Below, piece by piece: positions 8,958-18,925 of a DNA stretch of 64,000 nt. The DNA is from Christiangramia salexigens (GTDB lineage Bacteria; Bacteroidota; Bacteroidia; Flavobacteriales; Flavobacteriaceae). Within the stretch, counting starts at the first letter, position 1; each line of letters starts with the position of its first letter. The notes beneath the pieces were generated by a model, which saw nothing but the letters and a program-made list of their open reading frames with translations, was not told where the DNA came from and ran no database searches. A program made the position numbers and the translations under genes. The stretch is from the NCBI RefSeq assembly GCF_001889005.1, contig NZ_CP018153.1:1646501-1710500 (forward strand), read 5' to 3'.

Positions 8958-10679
8958 TTAGTTAGACATAGATGCCTTGATCTCTTCTTCGGTCAAGGTC
9001 TTATTATAGAACCTTAACTCATCTAAGAGGCTGGTATCTGCAAGATGTCCCCATTCAGTAAATCTTGGAGCTCCCGACATTACAGAAACAAGATCTGTTC
9101 CAGTCCAGTCTACCGGCATGGATAGTGACCCTGTATTAACCAATTCGCCATTAAGATAGATCGCGCTTTCACTTTCTGAAATCGTAAATGCTACATGAAC
9201 CCATTCTCCTTCGGTTACGTCTATCACACCACCATCATTCCAGCTTTCGCCTTCTCCGGTTCCAACATTTAGTTTAATGCGTTGTTCCTCAGGACTTCCT
9301 TCTCTAAAAAGTCTGAAACCGCTGGTACGTTTGTTTTGAACACCCGGATAACCTGCGTTATCTGTGTCTTCCGGTCCAACAGTTAATATTCCTGCTCTGC
9401 CCGGATCTGAATTAACCTTATACCAAAAAGTTGCACTGAATTTCTCACTTAGTAAACCTTCTGATGGCATTGTAAGATAAGAATCTGCAGCTCCACTATA
9501 AGCATCAGAACCTTCTGCGCTTTCACCTGCAAATGAAGGGCTGCCATTTACTGTAACTTCCCTGTTCGCGACCTTATCTTTGAATTCTCCATCAAACGGC
9601 ATATAAAGCGTTATTGATGAAGCATTGATAAGATTTTGAACCTCATCCTGAGAAAGTGCTTTTTCGAATAATCTTAATTCATCAATATTAGAATTATCAT
9701 ATTCATGGCCCCAATACCCAAAGGTCTCACCGCCAGCTCCGATAGTTAATTGCTCAACTCCGGTCCAGTCTACAGGAGCAGATAAAGAAGCTGTATTCAC
9801 AGCCACACCATTAAAATAGATCACAGATTCAGCCCCGGACACTGTAAAGGCAACATGCACCCATTCTCCGGCATTTACATCAATTACTCCACCATCATTC
9901 CAGCTTTCGCCTGTTCCGGTTCCTACGTTTAATTTAAGTCTTTGCTCTTCCGGACTTCCTTCTCTGAATAAACGGAAACCCTGCATTCTGTCATCGGCAT
10001 CGTCACCAGCTACAAGAATAGCTGCCCTGTCTGGGTCACCACTAACTTTATACCAGAATGCTGCACTGAATTCCTGTCCTATAGAACCATCAAAGGGAAA
10101 ATTCAAATATGAATCTGAAGCTCCTTTGTAGGCGCTTGTCCCCAAAAATGCATCATTGCTAAATCCAGGTGACCCAACAACAGTTGCTTCTTTTATAGTT
10201 ACCAGGTCCATAAAAGCACCGTCGAACGGCATATATAAATATTCTCCATTAAACTTTGGAGAATAAGGAGGCTCCTTGCTGAAGTTTACGGTTTTGGTAG
10301 AAGTATTCCCCGCAATATCTGTTGCAGCTACAGTAAGAGTATGTTCACCATTAGTAACGGATGTGAACTCAACTTCTTCCTTAACGATCCTATAGTCCGT
10401 AAAATCATTGAAATTAGCAACGATATTACCATCAACAGTTACATCTATATTTGCAATCTCGATGTCATCTACTACTTCAAATTTTATATTTATAGTAGAC
10501 ACCTCTTCCAGTACATTTATGGTTGTACCTTCCAGAGGATAATTTATTTTGACCTGAGGGTTGGCAGCATCAGCTCCCGGATCCACCTCCGTTATAGGAT
10601 CTATCCCTTCATATTCACAGGATACCAGCCCGATCATCATAGCCAAAAGGCTAAATAGAGTTAATTTATAGTTTTTCAT
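8958..10679 (-). CDS. Surface glycan-binding lipoprotein with Ig-like and two LamG domains
   Basis: A 573-residue lipoprotein (lipobox near IGLVSC) in the SusE/SusF position directly after susD. An Ig-like or cadherin-like domain (about 40-135, ending DIAGNTSTKTVNFS) is followed by two tandem concanavalin/LamG-type domains (about 147-350 and 357-570). The two copies share long segments such as FRLFREGSPEEQR and ESWNDGGVIDV, and the duplication is also visible in the DNA (9181-9323 against 9841-9983). Proteins in this position hold the polysaccharide at the cell surface for the SusCD importer. No catalytic residues were recognised. Confidence 0.85.
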   Translation of the reverse strand: MKNYKLTLFSLLAMMIGLVSCEYEGIDPITEVDPGADAANPQVKINYPLEGTTINVLEEVSTINIKFEVVDDIEIANIDVTVDGNIVANFNDFTDYRIVKEEVEFTSVTNGEHTLTVAATDIAGNTSTKTVNFSKEPPYSPKFNGEYLYMPFDGAFMDLVTIKEATVVGSPGFSNDAFLGTSAYKGASDSYLNFPFDGSIGQEFSAAFWYKVSGDPDRAAILVAGDDADDRMQGFRLFREGSPEEQRLKLNVGTGTGESWNDGGVIDVNAGEWVHVAFTVSGAESVIYFNGVAVNTASLSAPVDWTGVEQLTIGAGGETFGYWGHEYDNSNIDELRLFEKALSQDEVQNLINASSITLYMPFDGEFKDKVANREVTVNGSPSFAGESAEGSDAYSGAADSYLTMPSEGLLSEKFSATFWYKVNSDPGRAGILTVGPEDTDNAGYPGVQNKRTSGFRLFREGSPEEQRIKLNVGTGEGESWNDGGVIDVTEGEWVHVAFTISESESAIYLNGELVNTGSLSMPVDWTGTDLVSVMSGAPRFTEWGHLADTSLLDELRFYNKTLTEEEIKASMSN

Positions 10680-10706
10680 ATCGGTATCTTTAATTCGGTT
10701 TTCAGA

Positions 10707-12236
10707 TTAATTTTGTAATGGCAGCGCATCTACCTGTGCCTGTGGATAAGGCAGGTATTCATCTGCAGCAGAAAAAGTTCGGCCATCATAGCTAAGCTCC
10801 GAGTAATTATCCAAACGGATCATATCATAATAGCGAATTCCCCATTCCATGGCCAATTCTGCAAATTTCTCGTCCATCACCTGCTCAGAAGTTACGCCGG
10901 TTAAGGCTGGCATACCAGCTCTCTGTCTTACAAGATTTACAGCCTGGTCTGCAGTCATTCCAGATCCGCTCGCACCTCTGGTCAATGCTTCAGCATACAT
11001 CAGTAATACTTCTGCATATCTAATCACGATCATGTTCTTTCCAGCACCGTAGTCATTTCTGCTATCGGTTAACTGAATAGAAGGTAAATAATGCTTCCCG
11101 CTGGCAAAATATGCTCTGGCGTAGTCATTAATTACATCTCCAGATCTTGTAGTGTTAGATACAAAAGCTGGAAGATTTGAATATCCATCAGCCTCAAGCT
11201 GTTCGATACCCCGGTCAGTAAAAAGCACACTGGTTTCAAGTCTTACACTTTCATTTCTATCCAGCATAAATTCGATGAATTTCATACTTGGCTCATAGAA
11301 GCCCCATCCACTGGCTGCATTTTCACGTGCAGGAGTCCAGTTTTGTGGACCAAAAGGGGCATATAGGTGATAGAATGCATCGCCGGTTTCAGATCCATAA
11401 TCTGAATATTGCATTTCCAATAAGCTTTCATTGCTTAATTCTCCCGGTTTCTTGAACAACTGATAGAAATCTGAGTAAAGAGAGAATTTCCCTGAATTAA
11501 TAACCGCTCCGGCAGCATCGGCAACGCCCTGATAATTTTCAAGTTCAAGTTGCGCCATGGCCTTAAGTGCATAGGCAGTATATTTAGTCACTCCACCAGG
11601 AACATCTGCACGTTCATTTGGTCTGCTATCCGGCAAGTTGGCAATTGCCTTATCCATTTCGTCTGAAATAAATTGCATCACTTCCTCTTTAGAAGATGGT
11701 CCTTCCTCAATTTCAGCGTCCGGCTGATTTGAAGTAATGATGAACACATCTTCCCATACTCTGGCAAGGTTAAAATGGAACCAGGCTCTTAAAACACTGA
11801 TCTCCGCAACATACTGTTCAGCTCGTGCCACATCATTTCCTTCAGCGAATTCCTGGTAATTCTGGATCTGCAGGATCGCTGTATTCATATTGATGATATC
11901 ATTGTAATGTACGTTCCACAGGGAATTATACATCCAGTAGTCTTTATTGTAAATAAAGTTGTCTGTATCTGCAAATGGCTGCTGGTCACCCAGTCCTCCC
12001 GCATTTACATCATCACCTCTTACAGATAATAACAATGGTTCTTCCCAGCCTCGTGTCTGGAATTCGTGATATGCCCCAATTAAAGGCAAGATCATATCTT
12101 CAGTTTTAGTATAGTCTAAATCGGAAGTATTTAACTGACCTTCCTGAGTATCCAGTTTATCGCTACAGGAACTCGTAGAAACCGCACCAATGAGTGCTAC
12201 CGCACCAAGGATTACTAAGTTTTTAATATTCTTCAT
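10707..12236 (-). CDS. SusD/RagB family outer-membrane lipoprotein
   Basis: A 509-residue SusD-family glycan-binding lipoprotein. The signal peptide ends at the lipobox STSSCSDKLDT. Tetratricopeptide-like helices include ISVLRAWFHFNLARVWEDV and YTAYALKAMAQLELENYQG, and the C-terminal part has the usual VIRYAEVLLMYAEALTR and EWGIRYYDMIRLDNY. SusD caps the SusC barrel and captures oligosaccharides. It follows susC by 11 nt and is certainly co-transcribed with it. Confidence 0.97.
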   Translation of the reverse strand: MKNIKNLVILGAVALIGAVSTSSCSDKLDTQEGQLNTSDLDYTKTEDMILPLIGAYHEFQTRGWEEPLLLSVRGDDVNAGGLGDQQPFADTDNFIYNKDYWMYNSLWNVHYNDIINMNTAILQIQNYQEFAEGNDVARAEQYVAEISVLRAWFHFNLARVWEDVFIITSNQPDAEIEEGPSSKEEVMQFISDEMDKAIANLPDSRPNERADVPGGVTKYTAYALKAMAQLELENYQGVADAAGAVINSGKFSLYSDFYQLFKKPGELSNESLLEMQYSDYGSETGDAFYHLYAPFGPQNWTPARENAASGWGFYEPSMKFIEFMLDRNESVRLETSVLFTDRGIEQLEADGYSNLPAFVSNTTRSGDVINDYARAYFASGKHYLPSIQLTDSRNDYGAGKNMIVIRYAEVLLMYAEALTRGASGSGMTADQAVNLVRQRAGMPALTGVTSEQVMDEKFAELAMEWGIRYYDMIRLDNYSELSYDGRTFSAADEYLPYPQAQVDALPLQN

Positions 12237-12247
12237 AATGCAATTTT

Positions 12248-15200
12248 TTAAAATTTAATATTTAGTCCCAGCGTGTATATTGCAGGAATAGGATAAGTTT
12301 GTCTGTCTACCCCGTTCGGTACCTCCGGACTAAAACCATTGTATTCAAAAGAGGTAAATGGTCTTTCTGCAGTAAAATAGATCTTTGTTTGAGGTAGCTT
12401 TTCATTCTGAATATTATAAGCTAACTGAATATTCTGAATTCTGAAGAAATCGCCATCCTCTACCCAGAAATCACTTAATCTCTGGTTCCACGCTTTACGT
12501 AAACCTGCCGATGATGGGTAAGAATTACTAGTCCCTTCACCATGCCATCTGTTTACCGCAAGATCTGCATCCATATTGGTATCTTGTGTAAAGATGATCT
12601 CTCCTCTTTTTCTATTAAGGATCTTGTTTCCAGCCTGCCCGTAAACGTTCATTGAAAAATCGAACGATTTATAAGACATGGCAAGGTTACCACCATAGGT
12701 GAATTCCGGTAGGAAAGAACCAAGGATCACACGGTCTGCATCGTCTATCACACCATCTCCATTCTGATCTCTAAAAACAAGATCTCCGGGAACCAGATTG
12801 TTTTGAACGGCTATAGGATCTGCATCGATCTGTGCCTGATTTTGGTAAACCCCAACTCTTTCATAACCATAGAAGGCGAATAATGGATCCCCAATTTGTG
12901 TTCTTTGTCTGAATTCGGCTGTACCGGCATCAATATATCCTCTTTCGTCCTTAATCTCTATAGCTTCATTCTTAAGGGTAGTAAAGTTTCCACCGATAGA
13001 ATAAGTGAAGTCTTCACCGATGCTTCCGTTCCAATTCACATTAACTTCCAGCCCCTCATTTCTTATAACCCCAGAGTTTTGATTTACACTCCTGTTAATA
13101 ATAGGGATGAAAACCGGCAGGATAGCATCTTCGGTATCTCTTATATAATAATCGGCATCTATAGATAACCTGTCATCCAGAGCGTTTAGGTTAAAACCAA
13201 AGTTCTTCTCTTCAATAACTTCCCAGGTATTATTAGAGAATACACTTGTAGAGGTTATTCCGGTTCGTGGATTATCACCTATTGCGGTAGTAATTACCTG
13301 AATGGTATTGGACCCATCACTGGCGGCAACATTATCATTACCAAGTTTACCCCAGCTGGCTCTCAACTTGAGGAAATCAAGGAATCCGTTATCCTTCAAA
13401 AAGTCCTCCTCTGTAAGCACCCATCCAAGACCAACAGAAGGAAAATATCCCCATGGATCCTTAGTGAACTTGGAAGAACCATCAGCTCTAAATGTTCCGT
13501 AGAAAAGGTATTTATCGTCGAAATCGTAAGCAATCCTTCCAAAATAAGAGAGTCCGTAATATCTTCTACCAATCTCATTCACATTATTATTAAAGGATTC
13601 AGGATCTGCAAAATTTAAATATCTGCTTGATTCCAAACGAATCCCGGCTATATCCTGACCGGTAGCAGAGAAATTATTAGCAGCCTCATCTCTATAGGAT
13701 GTACCTGCCATTAAAGTTAATTCGTGATCTCCGAATTTGTCATTAAATGTTAGAATGTTATCCCAGTATTGGTTGGAGAAATTATTATTCGCTCTGTTAA
13801 TGCTGGAAATTCTTTCAAAATTATTCCCTAAAGTATATGGAAGGTTCACATAACGCTCCTCAAGCGCCGAAAAGTTGTGACTATAAGTGGTTTTGAAATC
13901 CAGTTTATCAGGAATGATCTCATATTTAAAATTAATACTGGATAAAACCTTTCTTATCTTAAGTCTGTTCTCATTATAAGCCAGGTCCTGGAATGGGTTC
14001 TGAGTTCCTCTGTATCCAAGATTCTGAGCATTAGAGTATCTTACTGGTGATGCCTCGGTATTTAGCGGATCTGTTACCGGCATGATTGGAACTGCAAAAT
14101 ATGCACGGAACCATGCTCCGTTTTCCGGATCATATTTAGTGGCATTACTAAAAACAGAATTCACACCTACCTTAAATCGGTCTGAAATATCTACATCAAC
14201 TTTCGCACGAATATTGAATCTCTCATATTCGTTTTTCATATCAAGAATCCCTTCCTGAGTAAAATAGTTTGTACCAACAGAGTAAGCTACATTCTCACTC
14301 CCTCCGGTAACACCTATACTATGACTCTGAATAATTCCATCTCTTAAGATCTCATCATACCAATCTGTATTTACATCAGGTATATTTGGGTTAACTCTGC
14401 TACGACCGTAACGCTGCATAGCATTTAATATGAACTGAGCATCTGTGGCAGAACCCGATTCTCTGGCCATAGTGGTAAATTGCTCAGCATTTGCAAGCTT
14501 CACAACATTTTGCGCTCTCTGGATCCCGGTATAACCATCATATTCAAATTGAGGTTTTTGATTTTTCTTACCGGATTTGGTTTCAATGATAACCACACCA
14601 TTCGCAGCACGCACCCCATAAATGGCAGAGGATGACGCATCTTTAAGTATGTTAACAGATTTTATATCCTTGGTATTAAGGAAATCGATGTTATCATATA
14701 AGGTACCATCCACAACATATAATACATTAGTGGCATCTCCATAAGTTCCAAGTCCACGAACTCTAACAGTTGGTGATCCACCTGGAGACCCTGAGCTAAC
14801 AATCTGAACCCCGGAAACTTTCCCCTGTAAAGATTGCATCACGTTAGATGTTGGCGTCTTTTCAATTTCTGCAGCATCTATACTCGCTATAGATCCGGTA
14901 AGGTCTCTTTTCTTTTGAGTACCATAACCTACAACAACAACTTCATCAAGCTGCCCCGCATCCTCTTTTAACTGAACCGGATAATTTGACGTATTACCTA
15001 TAGTAACTTCCTGTGGAGAAAAACCTAAGAAGGTTACTCTGAATACATCTCCAGCTTCAACATTTTCCAAAGTGAAATTTCCATCAAAATCGGTAACATC
15101 GAAAATATCCTTACCTATTACTTTAACTTCTGCTCCTGGTAACGGAACTTCATTGGCATCGGTTATAATACCGTTAATGTTCTTTGTCTGCTGCGAAAAT

Positions 15201-15256
15201 CCAAGGCTGGAAAAGACCAGGAAAATAACGCATGCATAAAATAGTTTTACTTTCAT
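12248..15256 (-). CDS. SusC/RagA family TonB-dependent outer-membrane transporter
   Basis: A 1002-residue TonB-dependent receptor. After the signal peptide comes a carboxypeptidase-like regulatory domain (ITDANEVPLPGAEVKVIG through VTFLGFSPQEV), then the TonB-box region EVVVVGYGTQKK, the plug domain (LYVVDGTLYD, ILKDASSSAIYGVRAANGVV) and a 22-strand barrel ending in NIKF. It imports oligosaccharides with SusD and energy from TonB/ExbBD. The start at 15256 follows a 223-nt region holding a weak promoter match and repeated motifs. Confidence 0.97.
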   Translation of the reverse strand: MKVKLFYACVIFLVFSSLGFSQQTKNINGIITDANEVPLPGAEVKVIGKDIFDVTDFDGNFTLENVEAGDVFRVTFLGFSPQEVTIGNTSNYPVQLKEDAGQLDEVVVVGYGTQKKRDLTGSIASIDAAEIEKTPTSNVMQSLQGKVSGVQIVSSGSPGGSPTVRVRGLGTYGDATNVLYVVDGTLYDNIDFLNTKDIKSVNILKDASSSAIYGVRAANGVVIIETKSGKKNQKPQFEYDGYTGIQRAQNVVKLANAEQFTTMARESGSATDAQFILNAMQRYGRSRVNPNIPDVNTDWYDEILRDGIIQSHSIGVTGGSENVAYSVGTNYFTQEGILDMKNEYERFNIRAKVDVDISDRFKVGVNSVFSNATKYDPENGAWFRAYFAVPIMPVTDPLNTEASPVRYSNAQNLGYRGTQNPFQDLAYNENRLKIRKVLSSINFKYEIIPDKLDFKTTYSHNFSALEERYVNLPYTLGNNFERISSINRANNNFSNQYWDNILTFNDKFGDHELTLMAGTSYRDEAANNFSATGQDIAGIRLESSRYLNFADPESFNNNVNEIGRRYYGLSYFGRIAYDFDDKYLFYGTFRADGSSKFTKDPWGYFPSVGLGWVLTEEDFLKDNGFLDFLKLRASWGKLGNDNVAASDGSNTIQVITTAIGDNPRTGITSTSVFSNNTWEVIEEKNFGFNLNALDDRLSIDADYYIRDTEDAILPVFIPIINRSVNQNSGVIRNEGLEVNVNWNGSIGEDFTYSIGGNFTTLKNEAIEIKDERGYIDAGTAEFRQRTQIGDPLFAFYGYERVGVYQNQAQIDADPIAVQNNLVPGDLVFRDQNGDGVIDDADRVILGSFLPEFTYGGNLAMSYKSFDFSMNVYGQAGNKILNRKRGEIIFTQDTNMDADLAVNRWHGEGTSNSYPSSAGLRKAWNQRLSDFWVEDGDFFRIQNIQLAYNIQNEKLPQTKIYFTAERPFTSFEYNGFSPEVPNGVDRQTYPIPAIYTLGLNIKF

Positions 15257-15302
15257 ACTCGTTGGGTATTAGCTTAATTTTAACAGAAAGATACACCGAG
15301 AA

Positions 15303-15435
15303 TCCAGCTTTACGCAAACGTTGTAGTACACAACTACTACTTCAATTCGATTTAATCTTTAAAACTCTGTTTTTCAATTTATTACAAGTTTTTTGTAGTA
15401 ATTTTAAACCGCTTAAAAAATGAGTTGATGTAGTA
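15303..15435 (-). promoter_or_regulatory. susC promoter region with repeated TGTAGTA motifs
   Basis: The heptamer TGTAGTA occurs at 15322, 15394 and 15429 on the plus strand, and the first copy is part of an inverted repeat (GTAGT-ACACA-ACTAC). On the minus strand a weak Bacteroidota promoter fits here: TTG, 20 bp, then AACGTTTG. The inverted repeat would then lie between the -33 and -7 boxes. The copies are 72 and 35 bp apart, near whole helical turns. These are candidate binding sites for the regulator encoded just upstream. Confidence 0.4.
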
Positions 15436-15479
15436 TTGTTGTGGTAAGATTTGACCTATTTTAGGCGCAAAATCAAATT

Positions 15480-18218
15480 TTAAAAATTCGTGATTAAAAA
15501 TTTTGTTAAGTTCATTTCAGGATCCAAATCCAGTTTTTTTCTTAATCTGTACCTGTGGACTTCTACTCCCCTAACCGATATCCCCATTAAGGGAGCAATC
15601 TCTTTTGAACTTAAATTCATCTTTAGGTAGGAACACAGTTTTAGATCTTTGGCTGTTAGTTTAGGATATTGTTCTAACAGCTCTTTAAAGAAGTCTTCAT
15701 GAACCTCATTGAAGTTGGTCTCAAATAATTGCCACTCATCTTTATTTTTTATGGCATTATTTATCTTGGTCATTAAATGTTTTAAACGAAATTGATTCGA
15801 AAAGTTCTTCTTGTCTTTATTTAATTCCTGTTGGATCTCCATCAAAACTTCATTTTTCTTTGCAGCCATCATGGTCGTATTGGCGAGTTCCTTTCTTTTA
15901 AGATCTATTTCGGTTAATAATTTTTCCTTTTCTAAACTATTTAACCTATCATGATGCTCCTTTTCAAATTTCACTTCCAGCCTTTCCTGATGTTTCCTGA
16001 GTTTATACTTATTAAAACGGAAAATGATAAGCACTCCCAGCAGAAACAGGATAATATATAGTCCCTTCATCCAAACTGATAAGTACCAAGGCGGAGCTAT
16101 TCTGAAATTAATCCTTGTTGTAGGAAGGTCTTTTATTCCTGCGGCTAAGGCGGTTAACTTTAATTGATAATTGCCATAATCAAGGTTCCTTAATTTTAAA
16201 ACTCCAGCCTCTACCTTCCCCGAAATTGAATCCTCCCCGTAGAGGTTATATTTAAGACCGGTACTTTGAGAGAACGGCAATCCCGCTCTAAGGGTCAAAC
16301 TCCGCGAAGCCTTAAAAGGCACTTCGATGTTTTTACTAAAGTCATAGCGATTCAACTCGTCTGAGAACTCCAATAGATATGGCTTAGCAATCCACTGCTC
16401 ATCTTCCTGAGATTGAAGTTTTTTGATATTAATACGCGCAAAACCATCATTAAGTGTAAGATAATATATCGAATCATTCAGCCGTATAAGGTTTTCATTG
16501 GATCTCACCTGCCGATGATTAAAGTTGTCTGCCGTGATAGTACTCTTTTCGCCCTTTAGATCTGTAAATATCAGAGAACCATCTGCCTCTTTTACAAACA
16601 CCAGTTGTTCGGAATCATGATAAGCCAGTCTGGAATCACTGAATTCCCGAAACTCCTTGAATTCTTCAAAACGCTCTATAAAAGGATTGTACTTGTACCA
16701 TTTACTATCAAGAAAAAGTATTATCTGTTTATTGATCTCATAGATCTGTGGATTCACATTGGATTTCCCATCAAGCGGGGGCACTTTAGTTACTTCAGAT
16801 TTTGCCAGGTCAGTTTTGAGGTCAATAAAATAGATTCCTTCATAAGGATGCGCTGCCAGCAGCCTTTCCGGTGATTCCAATACCACTTTTTTAATAGGGA
16901 AATTAAGAGGGTTCAACTCCTGTACAGCACCAGTTTCGGAATCGAAAAGGCTAATCCCAGTATAATTAGAAATAAAAAATTCATTAGTATTCGAATCCTT
17001 TTGTGTCATGGAAAAGCTTCCGGTCCTAGTATCTACTGGGATAAATGCTCCATTAACGATCTTAAAAAGCCCATTGTTATGGTTGGCATAAAGGACACCA
17101 TCTACAAGTTCCAGATTCCAGGTATGCCCTTCTGATCTATTTATTTGCTTAAGTTTATTAGCATCAAATTCATAAATTCCGGTATTACTTGCCAGGTAAT
17201 ACTTTCCATCATGAACCACCATATCATAAACTGCACCTAATTCCCCGGTTGTATCTGTATAGAATTTAATTGGTGAGTTAAGATCAATAACATCAATTCC
17301 GCGATCCAGAGCTAGCCATAGCTTATCTCTTTTAAAATCCATTCCCAGGATCGTATTATTCTGTAGACCTGAAGCTCGATTATACATAGTGAACTCGGCA
17401 TTCCTAATCTTGTAATGTATAATTCCGCTCTTTATTGTCCCTATTATTACATCGTTTCCGGAAACTGAAATATGATTTAAATCGTATCTGGCAAGCATAT
17501 CATTGAGACCCGCATCTGGAAAGACTTTTAGTTTTTCGTTAGAATAGATAAATAATTGATTCCTTGTTCCGATATACAGCGTATCATTATAAGTCTCAAG
17601 ATGAGTGATATCGTTATCATTAACAAGATCTGAAGTATTGGTCAGAATTTGATTCTTGCCATTTTCGTCTAAATAACTTAAGCCCTTATCAGCGGCGATC
17701 ACCAGCTTACCTTTATAAACTCCCATCGCACTGGAGAATTTATCACTCAGTTTCTTAACCTGATCATCTTCATATTTATATACAGCACCAAAGGACCTGA
17801 AATAAATCGCTTCATCAACAGCCAATATTTCCCAAAATTCATCGCTTTGCATATTGAATTCTTCCATCAGTGGTGCCAGGGAGGTATAATTCATACAACC
17901 ATCATTCTCCCTCTCCCAGTATCCAAATTCCTGATATGAGCCTGTGTAAATTCGGCCATCATGTGGATACACCGATCTTATTATCGAATTATTTTCCAAA
18001 GGGAACAGCTCCCAGTTCAAACCGTCAAAAACGAGCAAGCCTTCATTATTGGCAGAATAGATCACGCCGCGATCATCTACTTTAATATCCCAGTTTTGAC
18101 TCGCGGCAGAATAATTAGCAGGCTCGAAATTCTGTATGGGTGGAATTAATTCCTGAGAATGAGCATTTATAAAACTTAAGACTATAAAAATCAGTATCTT
18201 GTAGGGCTTATACATCAT
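15480..18218 (-). CDS. Membrane-anchored sensor/regulator: propeller, triple-tyrosine domain, LuxR HTH
   Basis: About 912 residues. MMYKPYKILIFIVLSFINAHSQ is a signal peptide, so the start at 18218 or 18215 is preferred over the ATG at 18239. The periplasmic part has about 600 residues of two-component-type propeller repeats (WDIKVDDRGVIYSANNEGLLVFDG) and then a Y_Y_Y-like Ig domain. One membrane helix follows (LYIILFLLGVLIIFRF), then a coiled coil, and a C-terminal LuxR-type helix-turn-helix (LSSKEIAPLMGISVRGVEVHRYRLRKKL). No histidine kinase or receiver domain is present, so sensing and DNA binding would be in one chain spanning the inner membrane. It probably detects an oligosaccharide in the periplasm and controls the adjacent susC operon. 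Confidence 0.85.
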   Translation of the reverse strand: MMYKPYKILIFIVLSFINAHSQELIPPIQNFEPANYSAASQNWDIKVDDRGVIYSANNEGLLVFDGLNWELFPLENNSIIRSVYPHDGRIYTGSYQEFGYWERENDGCMNYTSLAPLMEEFNMQSDEFWEILAVDEAIYFRSFGAVYKYEDDQVKKLSDKFSSAMGVYKGKLVIAADKGLSYLDENGKNQILTNTSDLVNDNDITHLETYNDTLYIGTRNQLFIYSNEKLKVFPDAGLNDMLARYDLNHISVSGNDVIIGTIKSGIIHYKIRNAEFTMYNRASGLQNNTILGMDFKRDKLWLALDRGIDVIDLNSPIKFYTDTTGELGAVYDMVVHDGKYYLASNTGIYEFDANKLKQINRSEGHTWNLELVDGVLYANHNNGLFKIVNGAFIPVDTRTGSFSMTQKDSNTNEFFISNYTGISLFDSETGAVQELNPLNFPIKKVVLESPERLLAAHPYEGIYFIDLKTDLAKSEVTKVPPLDGKSNVNPQIYEINKQIILFLDSKWYKYNPFIERFEEFKEFREFSDSRLAYHDSEQLVFVKEADGSLIFTDLKGEKSTITADNFNHRQVRSNENLIRLNDSIYYLTLNDGFARINIKKLQSQEDEQWIAKPYLLEFSDELNRYDFSKNIEVPFKASRSLTLRAGLPFSQSTGLKYNLYGEDSISGKVEAGVLKLRNLDYGNYQLKLTALAAGIKDLPTTRINFRIAPPWYLSVWMKGLYIILFLLGVLIIFRFNKYKLRKHQERLEVKFEKEHHDRLNSLEKEKLLTEIDLKRKELANTTMMAAKKNEVLMEIQQELNKDKKNFSNQFRLKHLMTKINNAIKNKDEWQLFETNFNEVHEDFFKELLEQYPKLTAKDLKLCSYLKMNLSSKEIAPLMGISVRGVEVHRYRLRKKLDLDPEMNLTKFLITNF

Positions 18219-18306
18219 TTTGTATATCTGAATGTGCAATTAATGAGCAGGTGAAAAGTAAGGATTTTTGGTTAATTATTTCTTAATTTTCCTCCAATTA
18301 TATTTT

Positions 18307-18874
18307 ATGACTTCGCCCACTCCTTACCTTCTGCGTTACTTCATTTTTTCTTTGGTCCTCTCTCTTAAAATTACTGGTTGTAAAACAGACAAAAAGGAGG
18401 AAACTGCAAAAACAGACTTTCAAAGACCCAATATTGTTTATATCGGAATCCATGCAAGGAAAATGTTTAAGACTTTTATTGGAAAAAAACAGCAAGAAAC
18501 AAAAGTTCCGGGACGCTGTTTATTATCATTATTATGATTTGCCGGCATTTCATATGGTAAAACGACACTAAGGCGTTAGAAACAAAAGGTATAAGCTCAT
18601 CCACTTCTATGATGATATAGATACATGGGAATTATATGACCTTAAAAAGGATCCGCATGAAGAACACAACCTATATGGAAATCCTGCTTATACAGATATT
18701 CAGAAAGAACTGCACAGGGAACTTGAGCAGCTTCAGCTGAAGCATGAGGTCACAGATAAAGAGTTTGAAACCACAGCTTCAGAAAAAGTAGAACAGGCGC
18801 ACCGGAATTTTGCCAGACTTGCCGGAGAAGATCCCGAAGGCTATGCGAAGATTAAAAATATTGAAACAAAATAA
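18307..18874 (+). pseudogene. Sulfatase with large internal deletion and stop codon
   Basis: The first part encodes a lipoprotein signal (FSLVLSLKITGC) and the sulfatase N-terminus QRPNIVYI. The sequence then jumps, without the metal-binding and Cys/Ser-X-Pro-X-Arg active-site region, to a region typical of the C-terminal third: MQGKCLRLLLE, FRDAVYYHYYDLPAFHMVKRH, a TAA stop in place of tyrosine, then GVRNKRYKLIHFYDDID, WELYDLKKDPHEEHNLY and NPAYTDIQKELHRELEQL, ending at 18874. The two parts are also in different frames. The ancestor was probably about 500 residues long. It cannot be active. It suggests that the neighbouring polysaccharide locus once dealt with a sulfated glycan. Confidence 0.85.
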
Positions 18875-18925
18875 GTTCAAATTTTATTCAATAACGTCAA
18901 AACTTCAGTGTTGAGAAAAATAAAA

